A DNA stretch of 64,000 nucleotides from NCBI GenBank assembly GCA_040510375.1, contig JBEVJC010000004.1, positions 36,696 through 100,695 of the forward strand, given 5' to 3'. Position 1 is the first letter of the stretch; every line of letters begins with the position of its first letter. Below, piece by piece: positions 1 to 7,547 of this stretch. The position numbers and the translations under genes are program-made. This DNA comes from JBEVJC01 sp040510375. GTDB lineage: Bacteria; Bacteroidota; Bacteroidia; Chitinophagales; Chitinophagaceae. The notes beneath the pieces are model-generated. The model saw only the letters and a program-made list of their open reading frames with translations, searched no databases and was not told the origin of the DNA.

Positions 1-1425
1 ATTCTTGTAATCCTTTACATACATGATGGAAGGACTGATCCTCGTTCCTCCAAATCCCAATAAAGAGATACTCGACACAATCGATGGCAGCAGCCAGAGC
101 CGTTCCTTCTCCCGGTTATAAACCGGCTGACCCGCATACAGGATTTTGTTCCAGGTTACCTTATTGGTCTTCGCGTCGATTGAATCGAGATAGGCCTTAC
201 TATGTGTTACATTATAAATGCTGTCGCGGTAACGAATAAACCGGAGTTCTTTCGCTGTCAGTGGTTCGGGTCGCACATTCTTCCAGAATGAACTATCCCG
301 TTCATACGCTTCGGCAGCAACACTGCTGATCTCCGGTCCGAAATAACCGGATGGAAAATTTTTTCCCAGTTTATAATCAGTGTAAGCCACAACAGTTGAC
401 CCTGATTTTTTTCCCCGCGCTTTTTTGGAGAAATAGGTAAACTCCTGCCGGGTAATCATCCATGCCTTACCATCCACGAATGAATAATCCTGCTCCACTT
501 CAAAAAAATCATAAGCCGGTAAATGGAATTCAGGAAAACTGAATTTAGTATGAAGGATCACCCAGGTACTGTCCTCAATTATCATCTCCCCTTCCACCGT
601 GGCATTACTGAGTTTACCTGGCTTGACGGAGATCGTATAAATCTTGCGGCCATTAACGATGGTGGTCTTCAACAGCCTTGTGCGATAAGCCGCCAGCCCG
701 CTGTAACTTACCGGGGAAAGAAAAGGTGTACCGGATAAAGAAGGAACGCTCACCAGGTTCTGGTAAAAATTAAAATCACCTTCGGTGGTAGACAGGTAAA
801 AAAGATCTTCTGCATTACCCCGCCGGGTTACAGCCAGGCGTTCTTCTTTGGTACGCCGGGCCGACTGGTGATCATAGGCTACCAGGATCTCGGCCATGGC
901 CATTCGTTGCAGGTCGGCATTGGGATTGGGAATTGTATCCGCCAGTACCCGTTTTTTATTTTTCCGGCGAACGGTCGAATCTTCCTGGATGGCCTTAATA
1001 TATAACCTTACAGAATAATCGCCGCTTGCTGCCAGGATGGATTCTTTCTGGCGAATCACATTACGGATAATATCACGGGAACGATCACGGCTTTTTCCTT
1101 TTACTACTACTTCCGACAAACTGGAAGCTTCCTCATCTTCCATAATAATATTTTGTACAAGCGGTTTATCGGATATGATCAGGGTCACCACCGTGCTTTT
1201 ATAACCAAGCATACTTACGGTTACTTTATAAGTGCCTTCTTCCAGTTTAAATTCATAATAACCGGCCTCATTGGTAACCACACCAAGATTGGTTCCGTTA
1301 ATCTGAACTGAAGCCAGGGGCAGGGGCTCCAAACGGGTATTGGTCACCAAACCCGACAGTTTGACGGATTGCCCACGGACCATCATGCACACGAGCATAA
1401 ACAGTAAGAGTAGTTGCGGTTTCAT
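1..1425 (-). CDS. DUF5686/carboxypeptidase-regulatory-like envelope protein, 3' end off the window
   Basis: The minus strand is open from an ATG at 1425 to the left edge, giving 475 codons with no stop, so the C-terminus is missing. Residues 1-20 form a signal peptide (MKPQLLLLLF start, Gln after the cleavage site). Residues about 21-105 are a carboxypeptidase-D regulatory-like beta sandwich, with the typical stretch GVVTNEAGYYEFKLEEG. After that the sequence matches my recollection of the DUF5686 family of Bacteroidota (SLSEVVVKGK, then RDIIRNVIRQKESI), which normally ends in an outer-membrane barrel that would lie beyond the window. The biochemical role of the family is unknown; an outer-membrane or cell-surface location is inferred. 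No neighbour is visible downstream. It is divergent from phoH. Confidence 0.8.
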   Translation of the reverse strand, partial: MKPQLLLLFMLVCMMVRGQSVKLSGLVTNTRLEPLPLASVQINGTNLGVVTNEAGYYEFKLEEGTYKVTVSMLGYKSTVVTLIISDKPLVQNIIMEDEEASSLSEVVVKGKSRDRSRDIIRNVIRQKESILAASGDYSVRLYIKAIQEDSTVRRKNKKRVLADTIPNPNADLQRMAMAEILVAYDHQSARRTKEERLAVTRRGNAEDLFYLSTTEGDFNFYQNLVSVPSLSGTPFLSPVSYSGLAAYRTRLLKTTIVNGRKIYTISVKPGKLSNATVEGEMIIEDSTWVILHTKFSFPEFHLPAYDFFEVEQDYSFVDGKAWMITRQEFTYFSKKARGKKSGSTVVAYTDYKLGKNFPSGYFGPEISSVAAEAYERDSSFWKNVRPEPLTAKELRFIRYRDSIYNVTHSKAYLDSIDAKTNKVTWNKILYAGQPVYNREKERLWLLPSIVSSISLLGFGGTRISPSIMYVKDYKN

Positions 1426-1496
1426 ATGCCTGACCAATATAATATTTAAAACGGCTTAAATGGAAGGATACGGGGAAAGGATGAAATGAATTTTCA

Positions 1497-1509
1497 ATTG
1501 TTTAACAAT
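1497..1509. repeat. Inverted repeat ATTGTT-T-AACAAT
   Basis: This is a perfect 6-bp inverted repeat around a single T, about 70 bp upstream of the DUF5686 start. Its half-site ATTGTT/AACAAT recurs in the 18-bp palindrome at 1708-1725, so the two may be sites for one regulator. The AT-rich context makes a chance origin possible. Confidence 0.35.
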
Positions 1510-1707
1510 GCCGTTCCAACCCCGGCCTGGCTGGCTTGTATTAAAAACACCGTTCTTACGGATAATATTTTATGCGTTTACAAATTATAAATGGCTTCAA
1601 TATCCGGCAGATTTAACCCCATCAGAACGTTACATTCTTCATAACTGAACTTCTTACGGGGCCTGTTGTTTTTAATACAACATTCTATTTTACTGGTTCC
1701 AAATTTG

Positions 1708-1725
1708 TATTAACAATTGTTAATA
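1708..1725. promoter_or_regulatory. 18-bp perfect palindrome upstream of phoH, possible operator
   Basis: TATTAACAATTGTTAATA reads identically on both strands. It ends 32 bp before the phoH -7 box, where an activator or repressor could act. No regulator is known; the operator role is inferred from symmetry and position only. Confidence 0.4.
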
Positions 1726-1757
1726 AGTAACCTTAGGAATCTTGGAATCTTACAGGT

Positions 1758-1765
1758 TATATTTG
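1758..1765 (+). promoter_or_regulatory. Bacteroidota-type -7 box TATATTTG for phoH
   Basis: This 8-mer matches the TAnnTTTG consensus used by the Bacteroidota primary sigma factor. The -33 region is weak (TTAG near 1733). Transcription would start near 1772, giving a leader of about 90 nt to the TTG start of phoH. Confidence 0.45.
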
Positions 1766-1862
1766 GAATAAGGGGTAAAGCTTCTGTAAAAAATTTCAGG
1801 AGACGTAAAACGAACCCGGTCACCTCTTACCGGATTTAGCAATAGCCAAAAATTATTCCGCA

Positions 1863-2879
1863 TTGACAGAAACAATCATCAATCTTACAACCGTTAACCC
1901 CATCGAATTTTTCGGGGTAAACAACGGAAAACTGGACATCCTCAAGAAAAAATTTCCTTTACTTAAAATCCTTTCCCGGGGTACGCAAATAAAACTTAGC
2001 GGAGCACCGGAGCAGATCGAGTCGGCGAAAGAGAAAATCACTCTCATCGTTTCCTATCTTGAACGCAACGGACACATGAGTGAGAATTATTTTGAACAGG
2101 TGCTGGGTGGCGATGATGCGGAGACCGTGGATCACTTCGTTGAACGCAATCCAAACGAGGTACTTGTATTCGGGCCAAACGGAAAATCTGTACGTGCGCG
2201 TACAGCCAACCAGAAACGGATGGTACAGGAGGCAGAGAAAAATGACATCGTATTTGCCATCGGACCGGCAGGTACGGGTAAAACCTATACCGCCGTTGCA
2301 CTTGCAGTACGGGCATTGAAAAACAAACAGGTAAAAAAGATCATCCTGACCAGGCCGGCGGTGGAAGCGGGCGAAAGCCTTGGGTTCCTTCCCGGCGACC
2401 TGAAAGAGAAGATCGACCCATATCTTCGTCCTTTATACGATGCACTGGATGATATGATCCCTGCCGATAAACTGGGATATTATATGAGCACCAGAACTAT
2501 CGAGATTGCACCGCTGGCCTATATGCGCGGCCGTACACTGGACAATGCCTTTATCATCCTTGATGAGGCCCAGAACTCGACAGAACTCCAGCTCAAAATG
2601 TTCCTTACCCGTATCGGCGCCAATGCCAAGGCGATCATCACCGGGGATATGACCCAGGTGGATCTTCCCAGGAACCAGCGCAGCGGTCTTTCCACAGCTG
2701 TGCGCATTCTCCAGGGCATTGATGGCATCGCCCATATTGAACTGGATGAGGAAGATGTGGTACGTCACCGCCTGGTTAAACAGATCCTCCGCGCCTATAA
2801 CCGCGAAAGCGAAGCCAACGATCCGCAGGAATATCATCGGACCGTGGGTATTGTTAAACGTGACCCTGTTAAGGAATAA
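1863..2879 (+). CDS. phoH: PhoH family ATPase
   Basis: The 338-residue protein is a cytoplasmic PhoH-type P-loop NTPase. Walker A is GPAGTGKT at residues 134-141 and the Walker B-like motif is DEAQN at 234-238. The N-terminal 100 residues resemble the KH-like region of PhoH (LSRGTQIKLSGAPEQIESAK). PhoH proteins bind and hydrolyse ATP and are linked to phosphate stress and RNA metabolism, but their exact task is unsettled. The start is TTG: the frame has a stop at 1806-1808 with no ATG or GTG between, and the sequence from TTG matches full-length homologues as I recall them. A strong terminator follows at 2900-2935. It is probably monocistronic. Confidence 0.9.
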   Translation: MTETIINLTTVNPIEFFGVNNGKLDILKKKFPLLKILSRGTQIKLSGAPEQIESAKEKITLIVSYLERNGHMSENYFEQVLGGDDAETVDHFVERNPNEVLVFGPNGKSVRARTANQKRMVQEAEKNDIVFAIGPAGTGKTYTAVALAVRALKNKQVKKIILTRPAVEAGESLGFLPGDLKEKIDPYLRPLYDALDDMIPADKLGYYMSTRTIEIAPLAYMRGRTLDNAFIILDEAQNSTELQLKMFLTRIGANAKAIITGDMTQVDLPRNQRSGLSTAVRILQGIDGIAHIELDEEDVVRHRLVKQILRAYNRESEANDPQEYHRTVGIVKRDPVKE

Positions 2880-2899
2880 GTCCGGCAGAAACCTTTATA

Positions 2900-2935
2900 A
2901 AAGTTCCATTACCAACAGGTAGTGGAACTTTTTTT
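2900..2935 (+). terminator. Rho-independent terminator after phoH
   Basis: A 14-bp stem (AAAGTTCCATTACC paired with GGTAGTGGAACTTT, one T-G wobble) closes a 4-nt AACA loop and runs directly into a T tract. It lies 21 bp after the phoH stop. Confidence 0.9.
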
Positions 2936-2972
2936 GTTCGGAGCCTAACCAGATAAATCATAATTTTACCGC

Positions 2973-3383
2973 ATGAAAAAGATCCTTTTCTTTTCTTTCG
3001 TGCTGGTTTCCCTGGCGGCCTGCCGTGACGAAGACGAGTCAGCTGATACCGATCTCAACGTGGCAACCAACTTTATCCAGTCGGCCCTGAAGGGCGATTT
3101 CAAAAAAGCGGAAAAATACATGGTAGATGATTCCCTTAACAAGGAAGACCTTGCCACGGTTGCCCGGCTGAACGCCCGTTTGCCAAAATCGGAAAAAGAT
3201 GCCTATAGTGGTGCGTCGATCCGGATCCACGATAACCGGAAGATCAATGACTCCGCTACCGTGGTTACCTTCTCCAATTCCTACCGTAACAAGGTGGACT
3301 CGCTGAAGGTGGTACGTATAAATGGAAAATGGCTGGTGGATTTTAAATACATTTTTAACCACAAGATGGATACCTTATTATGA
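2973..3383 (+). CDS. Small lipoprotein, NTF2/DUF4878-like
   Basis: The 136-residue protein begins with a lipoprotein signal (MKKILFFSFVLVSLAAC; lipobox LAAC, Cys17), so it should be membrane-anchored and face the periplasm. The mature part starts with an acidic linker and then about 105 residues with the pattern of a small alpha+beta NTF2-like fold (ATNFIQSALKGDFKKAEKYM, then strands ending IRINGKWLVDFKYIF-like). This is the style of DUF4878 lipoproteins; the assignment is moderate and no enzymatic residues are evident. Its stop overlaps the fluC start by 4 bp (ATGA), so the two are translationally coupled and share a transcript with ppa. Function unknown. Confidence 0.75.
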   Translation: MKKILFFSFVLVSLAACRDEDESADTDLNVATNFIQSALKGDFKKAEKYMVDDSLNKEDLATVARLNARLPKSEKDAYSGASIRIHDNRKINDSATVVTFSNSYRNKVDSLKVVRINGKWLVDFKYIFNHKMDTLL

Positions 3384-3829
3384 TGTTGCAACTGGCGATG
3401 GTAGGATTGGGCGGTGCAATCGGAAGTATTTTCCGGTACCTGATGCAACGCTGGCTCAACCCGGTTGCGGGGGGAGCGCCTGCCCATACGGATGCCGGCA
3501 CCGCCGGTAGTTCGTTAGCCCGGATAACGGCGGAGCCTTCCTTCTGGAGTGCATTCCCGCTGGGAACATTTATGGTAAACGTCATTGGTGGCCTTCTGAT
3601 CGGAGTACTTTTCAGCCTGTCGGCAAAAATGGGCCCGCAGGCGGAAACCATCCGTTTATTTGGAATGACAGGTATAATGGGAGGCTTTACCACCTTTTCA
3701 ACATTTTCGCTGGAAAGCATTGAATTATTAAAGGCCAATAAACCCGGCCTGTTTTTCGCTTATGTCGCCGGCAGCGTGGTAGTATGCCTGCTCGCGGCTT
3801 TTATTGGAATAAAACTAATCAGATCATAA
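3380..3829 (+). CDS. crcB: Fluoride ion channel FluC/CrcB
   Basis: The 149-residue inner-membrane protein carries the FluC hallmarks: GGAIGSIFRY near the N-terminus, GTFMVN at 62-67 with the conserved Asn, and GGFTTFSTFS at 101-110. Four membrane segments are expected. FluC works as an antiparallel dimer that exports F- and relieves fluoride toxicity. Unusual is a hydrophilic, Ala/Gly/Thr-rich insert at about residues 26-58, between the first helix and the GTFMVN helix; ordinary FluC proteins are about 125 residues. The start ATG overlaps the preceding lipoprotein gene, and inorganic pyrophosphatase, a fluoride-sensitive enzyme, begins 4 bp downstream. No fluoride riboswitch is visible in the short leader of the run. 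Confidence 0.93.
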   Translation: MMLQLAMVGLGGAIGSIFRYLMQRWLNPVAGGAPAHTDAGTAGSSLARITAEPSFWSAFPLGTFMVNVIGGLLIGVLFSLSAKMGPQAETIRLFGMTGIMGGFTTFSTFSLESIELLKANKPGLFFAYVAGSVVVCLLAAFIGIKLIRS

Positions 3830-3832
3830 AGT

Positions 3833-4381
3833 ATGCACACAGTTAAACATCCCTGGCATGGCGCAACGTACGGTGACAAAGCGCCACAACGGGTTAATGC
3901 CCTTATAGAAATACCCCAGGGATCGCGCGCGAAGTATGAAGTAGATAAGGAAACCGGCCTGTTGAAGCTTGACCGGGTGATCTATTCTTCTTTCCATTAC
4001 CCGATGAATTATGGATTTATACCGCAGACCCTCGGTCAGGATGGTGACCCTCTTGATATCCTTGTTCTTTGTTCCCAGTCGATCCAGCCCCTTTGCCTGG
4101 TTGATGCCAACGTCATCGGCAATATGCAAATGATTGATAGTGGTGAACTGGACGACAAGATTATTGCAGTAGCTGCAAATGATCCTTCGGTGAATCATTA
4201 TACCCGGGTAGACGACCTGCCCCAGCATTTCCTGCTGGAGCTGAGAAACTTCTTTGAGCAGTACAAAGCGCTGGAGAATAAAAAAGTGGTGATTGATAAT
4301 TTCCAGGATACCGAAACGGCCTACCAGGTGATCCAGGACGCGGTGGATTTTTACAGGGAAACATATCCGGTCGGCGATTGA
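3833..4381 (+). CDS. ppa: Family I inorganic pyrophosphatase
   Basis: The 182-residue soluble enzyme hydrolyses pyrophosphate to two phosphates and drives biosynthetic reactions in the cytoplasm. The metal-binding signature DGDPLDILV lies at residues 70-78, preceded by the active-site region IEIPQGSRAKYEVDKETG and HYPMNYGFIP. Length and motifs fit family I Mg-dependent enzymes. It starts 4 bp after fluC and is evidently cotranscribed with it and the upstream lipoprotein. Family I enzymes are inhibited by fluoride, so the pairing with a fluoride exporter is functionally sensible. The following exported-protein gene starts 37 bp later. Confidence 0.96.
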   Translation: MHTVKHPWHGATYGDKAPQRVNALIEIPQGSRAKYEVDKETGLLKLDRVIYSSFHYPMNYGFIPQTLGQDGDPLDILVLCSQSIQPLCLVDANVIGNMQMIDSGELDDKIIAVAANDPSVNHYTRVDDLPQHFLLELRNFFEQYKALENKKVVIDNFQDTETAYQVIQDAVDFYRETYPVGD

Positions 4382-4418
4382 GTAATCCATACGGCCGTCA
4401 ATATTAAATACCGAATGA

Positions 4419-5051
4419 ATGAAGAAACGATTTGTCCCGTTCCTTGTACTATTGTTTTTGTGGTCAGCTACAATTGCACAACAGGATGCGATGAAGAAGT
4501 TTACGCGGGCGTATTACCGCTCCAACCCATTTGAAATGACATTCGGTAAATTTGTTGAACATGTGATGCTTGATCCAACCCTGTCATCCAGGGTCAGGAG
4601 CCCCCGCACAGATACTTCATTATTTATATTTTCGGCAACCTATACCAGTTTCAATCCATTCCAGTTCAAACCAGCCAGAGTTGACGTGGCGCTGCTGGAA
4701 CAGAATATCCAACTTTACGAAGGCCGGCCGCAGGGTGATACCATTATGTTGTATGTGATCATTGCCCATGGCGACAGCACAGGGAGTGGTCTCAGTGAAA
4801 TAAAAAAAGAATACGACCGCATTACCCGGCGAAACAAGCGGATATTTTTTAATGCAAAGGAAGAATCGATTGGGGAAGATGGTGTGGACGGTATGATCAC
4901 CAACTTTTTTGTCAGTTATGCGCAGCTGTCGCCGGTATCGGTTGAATGGATTTCGGGACTGGGTAGCCGTCCGCTCCTGCGACTGACCATGCGCATCAGG
5001 AACAGGGGCAACGAAACGGTTTTACCCATGTCGCTTTATGACTCGCAATGA
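4419..5051 (+). CDS. Exported protein of unknown function
   Basis: The 210-residue protein has a clear N-terminal signal (MKKRFVPFLVLLFLWSATIA, then QQ). The rest is soluble and rich in beta strands, with no Cys cluster or recognised catalytic motif. I do not recognise the family. It is last in the plus-strand run lipoprotein-fluC-ppa and may be read through from it. Its 3' end overlaps the 3' end of the convergent NlpC/P60 gene by 30 bp (5022-5051), so each mRNA tail is antisense to the other. A periplasmic location is inferred from the signal peptide. Confidence 0.75.
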   Translation: MKKRFVPFLVLLFLWSATIAQQDAMKKFTRAYYRSNPFEMTFGKFVEHVMLDPTLSSRVRSPRTDTSLFIFSATYTSFNPFQFKPARVDVALLEQNIQLYEGRPQGDTIMLYVIIAHGDSTGSGLSEIKKEYDRITRRNKRIFFNAKEESIGEDGVDGMITNFFVSYAQLSPVSVEWISGLGSRPLLRLTMRIRNRGNETVLPMSLYDSQ

Positions 5052-5786
5052 GTGAGTCCGTTTTCCACTGAGCGAACTGATCACACCTTTTTTATCTACA
5101 TGATCAATGCGGACGGTACCAGCAGCATGGATGATTCGGTCATTTCCCAGCAGGATGCCCACATGCACAATCTCATCCTTGTCATCAAAAAAGGCGAGGT
5201 CGGCCGGTTGGGAATCACGGTACTTTCCAACCATACTGCCTTCCTGTGCCTGCTGCCATGCATCGCGGGGAAGAAGTTGTCCGGCTATCTTATACAAAAC
5301 CTGTACAAGTCCGCTGCAATCGATACCCATGGCGGTTTTGCCACCCCACAGGTAGGGCACGTTTAACCAGGCCCGGCTGATTTCTTCTATGGATGAAAGC
5401 AGGTTTTCGGAAGAAAGTACAATACCCGGATCTTCTACAGTATAGGGTGTATCACCCAGTTTCCCGTTTCCGGCTTCGTAAGCGGGCAGGGTTGAACCGA
5501 AAGGAATAATCATTGGTTCATTATCGAGCATCACGCGCGTGAAGAGGCTGCCTGTTTTATAAGGATGGGTTGCGGCGACCTGGTATTCATCTGCTTCCAG
5601 TAAATGATTTGATGTCACCCAGCCCTCGTGTCCGTCGTGCAGGCTGCGAACCTTCACCCAGTTTTTCTTTTTTTCGCGGATGATCTTTACCGGTTCACCA
5701 AACAGCAATTGGTTGGTTAGTTCACCAGAGTGCCTGGCTTTATTCCTGACTGCCGCGGCCGCAACTGACACAAATGCATACTCCAT
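5022..5786 (-). CDS. C40 NlpC/P60 peptidase with SH3 domain, YkfC/dipeptidyl-peptidase VI-like
   Basis: The 254-residue protein has an SH3-like N-terminal half (about residues 1-120, including EGWV) and an NlpC/P60 domain from about 130. The catalytic Cys157 lies in GIDCSGLVQ, His208 in VHVGILLG, and His220 is a plausible third residue. There is no signal peptide, and the N-terminus (EYAFVSVAAAAVRNKA) resembles cytoplasmic gamma-D-glutamyl-L-diamino-acid peptidases such as YkfC, which degrade imported murein peptides. A role in cell-wall peptide recycling is therefore inferred. A -7 box lies at 5800-5807. The gene converges on, and overlaps by 30 bp, the exported-protein gene. Confidence 0.88.
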   Translation of the reverse strand: MEYAFVSVAAAAVRNKARHSGELTNQLLFGEPVKIIREKKKNWVKVRSLHDGHEGWVTSNHLLEADEYQVAATHPYKTGSLFTRVMLDNEPMIIPFGSTLPAYEAGNGKLGDTPYTVEDPGIVLSSENLLSSIEEISRAWLNVPYLWGGKTAMGIDCSGLVQVLYKIAGQLLPRDAWQQAQEGSMVGKYRDSQPADLAFFDDKDEIVHVGILLGNDRIIHAAGTVRIDHVDKKGVISSLSGKRTHSLRVIKRHG

Positions 5787-5799
5787 TGCTGTTTTTTTG

Positions 5800-5807
5800 C
5801 AAAAGTA
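5800..5807 (-). promoter_or_regulatory. -7 box TACTTTTG for the NlpC/P60 gene
   Basis: On the minus strand this 8-mer matches TAnnTTTG and sits 13 bp before the ATG, so the leader would be very short. The same 8-mer precedes the susC gene at 51450. Confidence 0.45.
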
Positions 5808-5948
5808 TAAAACAACCTATTACTCATTTGTTATGAAATTGTGATGATGCTGCATCCCATTATTGAAACTGAACTAATCAACCCGGATCTATGCGATCTT
5901 AATTAAAAAGGCTATTTTTCCTTCGTGAAAACGGACAGGTTTAACCAT

Positions 5949-6500
5949 ATGACCGATACTGAGTTGCTGGCGGAGTTTAACTCAACACGTGATAACGAAT
6001 TGTTGGGGATTCTGCTTCAACGATACACACTGCTCCTGCTGGGGGTTTGTATGAAATACCTTAAAAACGAGGAGGAAGCCCGCGACTCGGTACAACAGAT
6101 TTTCCTGAAGGTGATCCAGGAACTGCAGAAGTATAAAGTGGAATATTTTAAGTCGTGGTTATATATGGTGGCCAAAAACCATTGCCTGATGAAGATCCGC
6201 GACCGCCACGGCAAGATCCCGGCCGAGTTGAACGAGGCCATGCTGGCCACTCCCGGGCAGGAAACCGATATCCAGGACCTGCTGAACAATGATCGCACAC
6301 TGGATGTAATGGAGTCGTCACTAAAAGAACTGAATGACGAGCAACGTCAATGTGTAACTTTGTTTTACCTCGAAAAAAAGAGTTACCAGGAGATTGCCGA
6401 ACTGACCGGTTTCACCATGATGCAGGTCAAAAGTCATATCCAGAATGGAAAACGGAATCTCCGGAACCTGGTTGAAAGAAAAATGAAAACTGCGAGTTAA
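5949..6500 (+). CDS. ECF-type RNA polymerase sigma factor
   Basis: The product of 183 residues from the ATG at 5949 has sigma region 2 (LGVCMKYLKNEEEARDSVQQ, typical of ECF factors) and region 4 with a helix-turn-helix (YQEIAELTGFTMMQVKSHI). It directs core RNA polymerase to a dedicated promoter set. An in-frame GTG at 5925 would add 8 residues (MKTDRFNH); I prefer the ATG because MTDTELLAEF is where family similarity begins. The next gene, 5 bp downstream, encodes a small one-helix membrane protein that could be its anti-sigma factor. It is not next to a SusC gene, so a carbohydrate role is not indicated. Confidence 0.9.
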   Translation: MTDTELLAEFNSTRDNELLGILLQRYTLLLLGVCMKYLKNEEEARDSVQQIFLKVIQELQKYKVEYFKSWLYMVAKNHCLMKIRDRHGKIPAELNEAMLATPGQETDIQDLLNNDRTLDVMESSLKELNDEQRQCVTLFYLEKKSYQEIAELTGFTMMQVKSHIQNGKRNLRNLVERKMKTAS

Positions 6501-6505
6501 CAGTA

Positions 6506-6871
6506 ATGGACAATAAGCTAAAAGACATATTATCCAATCTGCACCCTGATATAGATCAGGAAACGCTATTGCTGTACCTCCAGGATAAACTGGAGGGCGA
6601 ACAGAAGCATGCCGTTGAACAACAGCTGGCAGCCAATGATTTTGAAAGTGATGCACTGGATGGGTTAAAGGAATTACAGGATAAAAAGAAGATCAACAGT
6701 ATTGTTGAACAACTTAACAGGGACCTGAAACGCAGGACCGAAAAGAAAAAGAAACGAAGGGATAAACTTAAACTACCCGATCAGGGCTGGTTGGTTATTT
6801 CGGCGCTGATATTATTAATGCTGATTGTATTCAGTTACTTCATCATCCACCGGATGCGGCAGGGGCAATAA
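6506..6871 (+). CDS. Small single-helix membrane protein, putative anti-sigma factor
   Basis: This 121-residue protein starts 5 bp after the sigma gene. Residues 1-60 resemble the cytoplasmic N-terminus of anti-sigma factors (LHPDIDQETLLLYLQDKLEG, then EQQLAANDFESDALDG). A very basic stretch, residues about 85-98 (KRRTEKKKKRRDK), comes before one hydrophobic helix near residues 103-120, and only a few residues follow it. The topology is therefore cytoplasmic domain plus C-terminal membrane anchor with almost no periplasmic part. No zinc-binding HxxxCxxC is present. The anti-sigma role is inferred from position and shape; how a signal could be received without a periplasmic domain is unclear. 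Confidence 0.7.
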   Translation: MDNKLKDILSNLHPDIDQETLLLYLQDKLEGEQKHAVEQQLAANDFESDALDGLKELQDKKKINSIVEQLNRDLKRRTEKKKKRRDKLKLPDQGWLVISALILLMLIVFSYFIIHRMRQGQ

Positions 6872-6900
6872 GAGCAGTGCCTGATATTGGTTAAGCCTGT

Positions 6901-7389
6901 TCAGTATTTCTTTTTACCCGACATTGTTGTCCAATCGTTAAAAACCTGCCGGGCTTTTTCATTTGGCGTATGGATAAAGGGGATTTTCCGTTCGTGGATC
7001 AGGGTCCCTATCTCCCCATAAATAAAATCATCATCGAAATGGATGGCTGCGGCCTCCTTACGGGTATTGGCAAAAAAAACTTTTGCCGGACGGGCCCAGT
7101 AAATTGCACCGAGGCACATCGGACAGGGTTCACAACTGGTATAAACCTCGCAACCATCAAGCTGGAATGTCTGGAGATTTTTGCAGGCCTGCCGGATGGC
7201 AACCACTTCGGCATGGGCGGTTGGATCATTGGTAGAAATGACCATATTATAACCCTCTCCCACAATCTCATTATCCTTCACGATTACACAACCAAACGGG
7301 CCGCCGTGACCAGAATTCATGCCCATTCCGGATAACTCAATGGCCCGTTCCAGAAAGCGTTGTTGATTTGCGTCCAGCTTCTTGTCCAT
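6901..7389 (-). CDS. guaD: Guanine deaminase, cytidine-deaminase fold
   Basis: The 162-residue cytoplasmic enzyme should convert guanine to xanthine in purine salvage. Zinc ligands are His59 in TAHAE, with catalytic Glu61, and Cys89 and Cys92 in CEPCPMC. Close resemblance to Bacillus subtilis GuaD runs through GGPFGCVIVKD, NDPTAHAEV and CLGAIYWARP, which favours guanine deaminase over TadA. The ATG at 7389 is preferred to a TTG at 7410 that would add seven residues. It is convergent with the sigma/membrane-protein pair and has no obvious operon partner. Confidence 0.9.
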   Translation of the reverse strand: MDKKLDANQQRFLERAIELSGMGMNSGHGGPFGCVIVKDNEIVGEGYNMVISTNDPTAHAEVVAIRQACKNLQTFQLDGCEVYTSCEPCPMCLGAIYWARPAKVFFANTRKEAAAIHFDDDFIYGEIGTLIHERKIPFIHTPNEKARQVFNDWTTMSGKKKY

Positions 7390-7547
7390 AACAGCACAAA
7401 TATCCCACAAATTGTGAATTATCCCGTATTTATCAACCAGTTATTAACCCTTTCGGCTCCAATATGAACTTAATATTAATTTTGTGGAAGACGGGTCCGG
7501 AACTGGCCAAAGCCTGTATCTTTTCCGCCTGAACAAAGGTTTATATT

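Larger units (their letters stand above)
1426..1862. other. 437-bp intergenic region between divergent DUF5686 and phoH genes
   Basis: No credible ORF is present. The region is AT-rich and contains two related inverted repeats (1497-1509 and 1708-1725) and a -7 box for phoH (1758-1765). It probably holds both divergent promoters. No tRNA or riboswitch-like fold was recognised. Confidence 0.6.

Noticed and set aside
2880..2972. Fluoride riboswitch upstream of the fluC run
   Set aside because: The space is occupied by the phoH terminator and about 37 nt of leader, too little for the riboswitch core.
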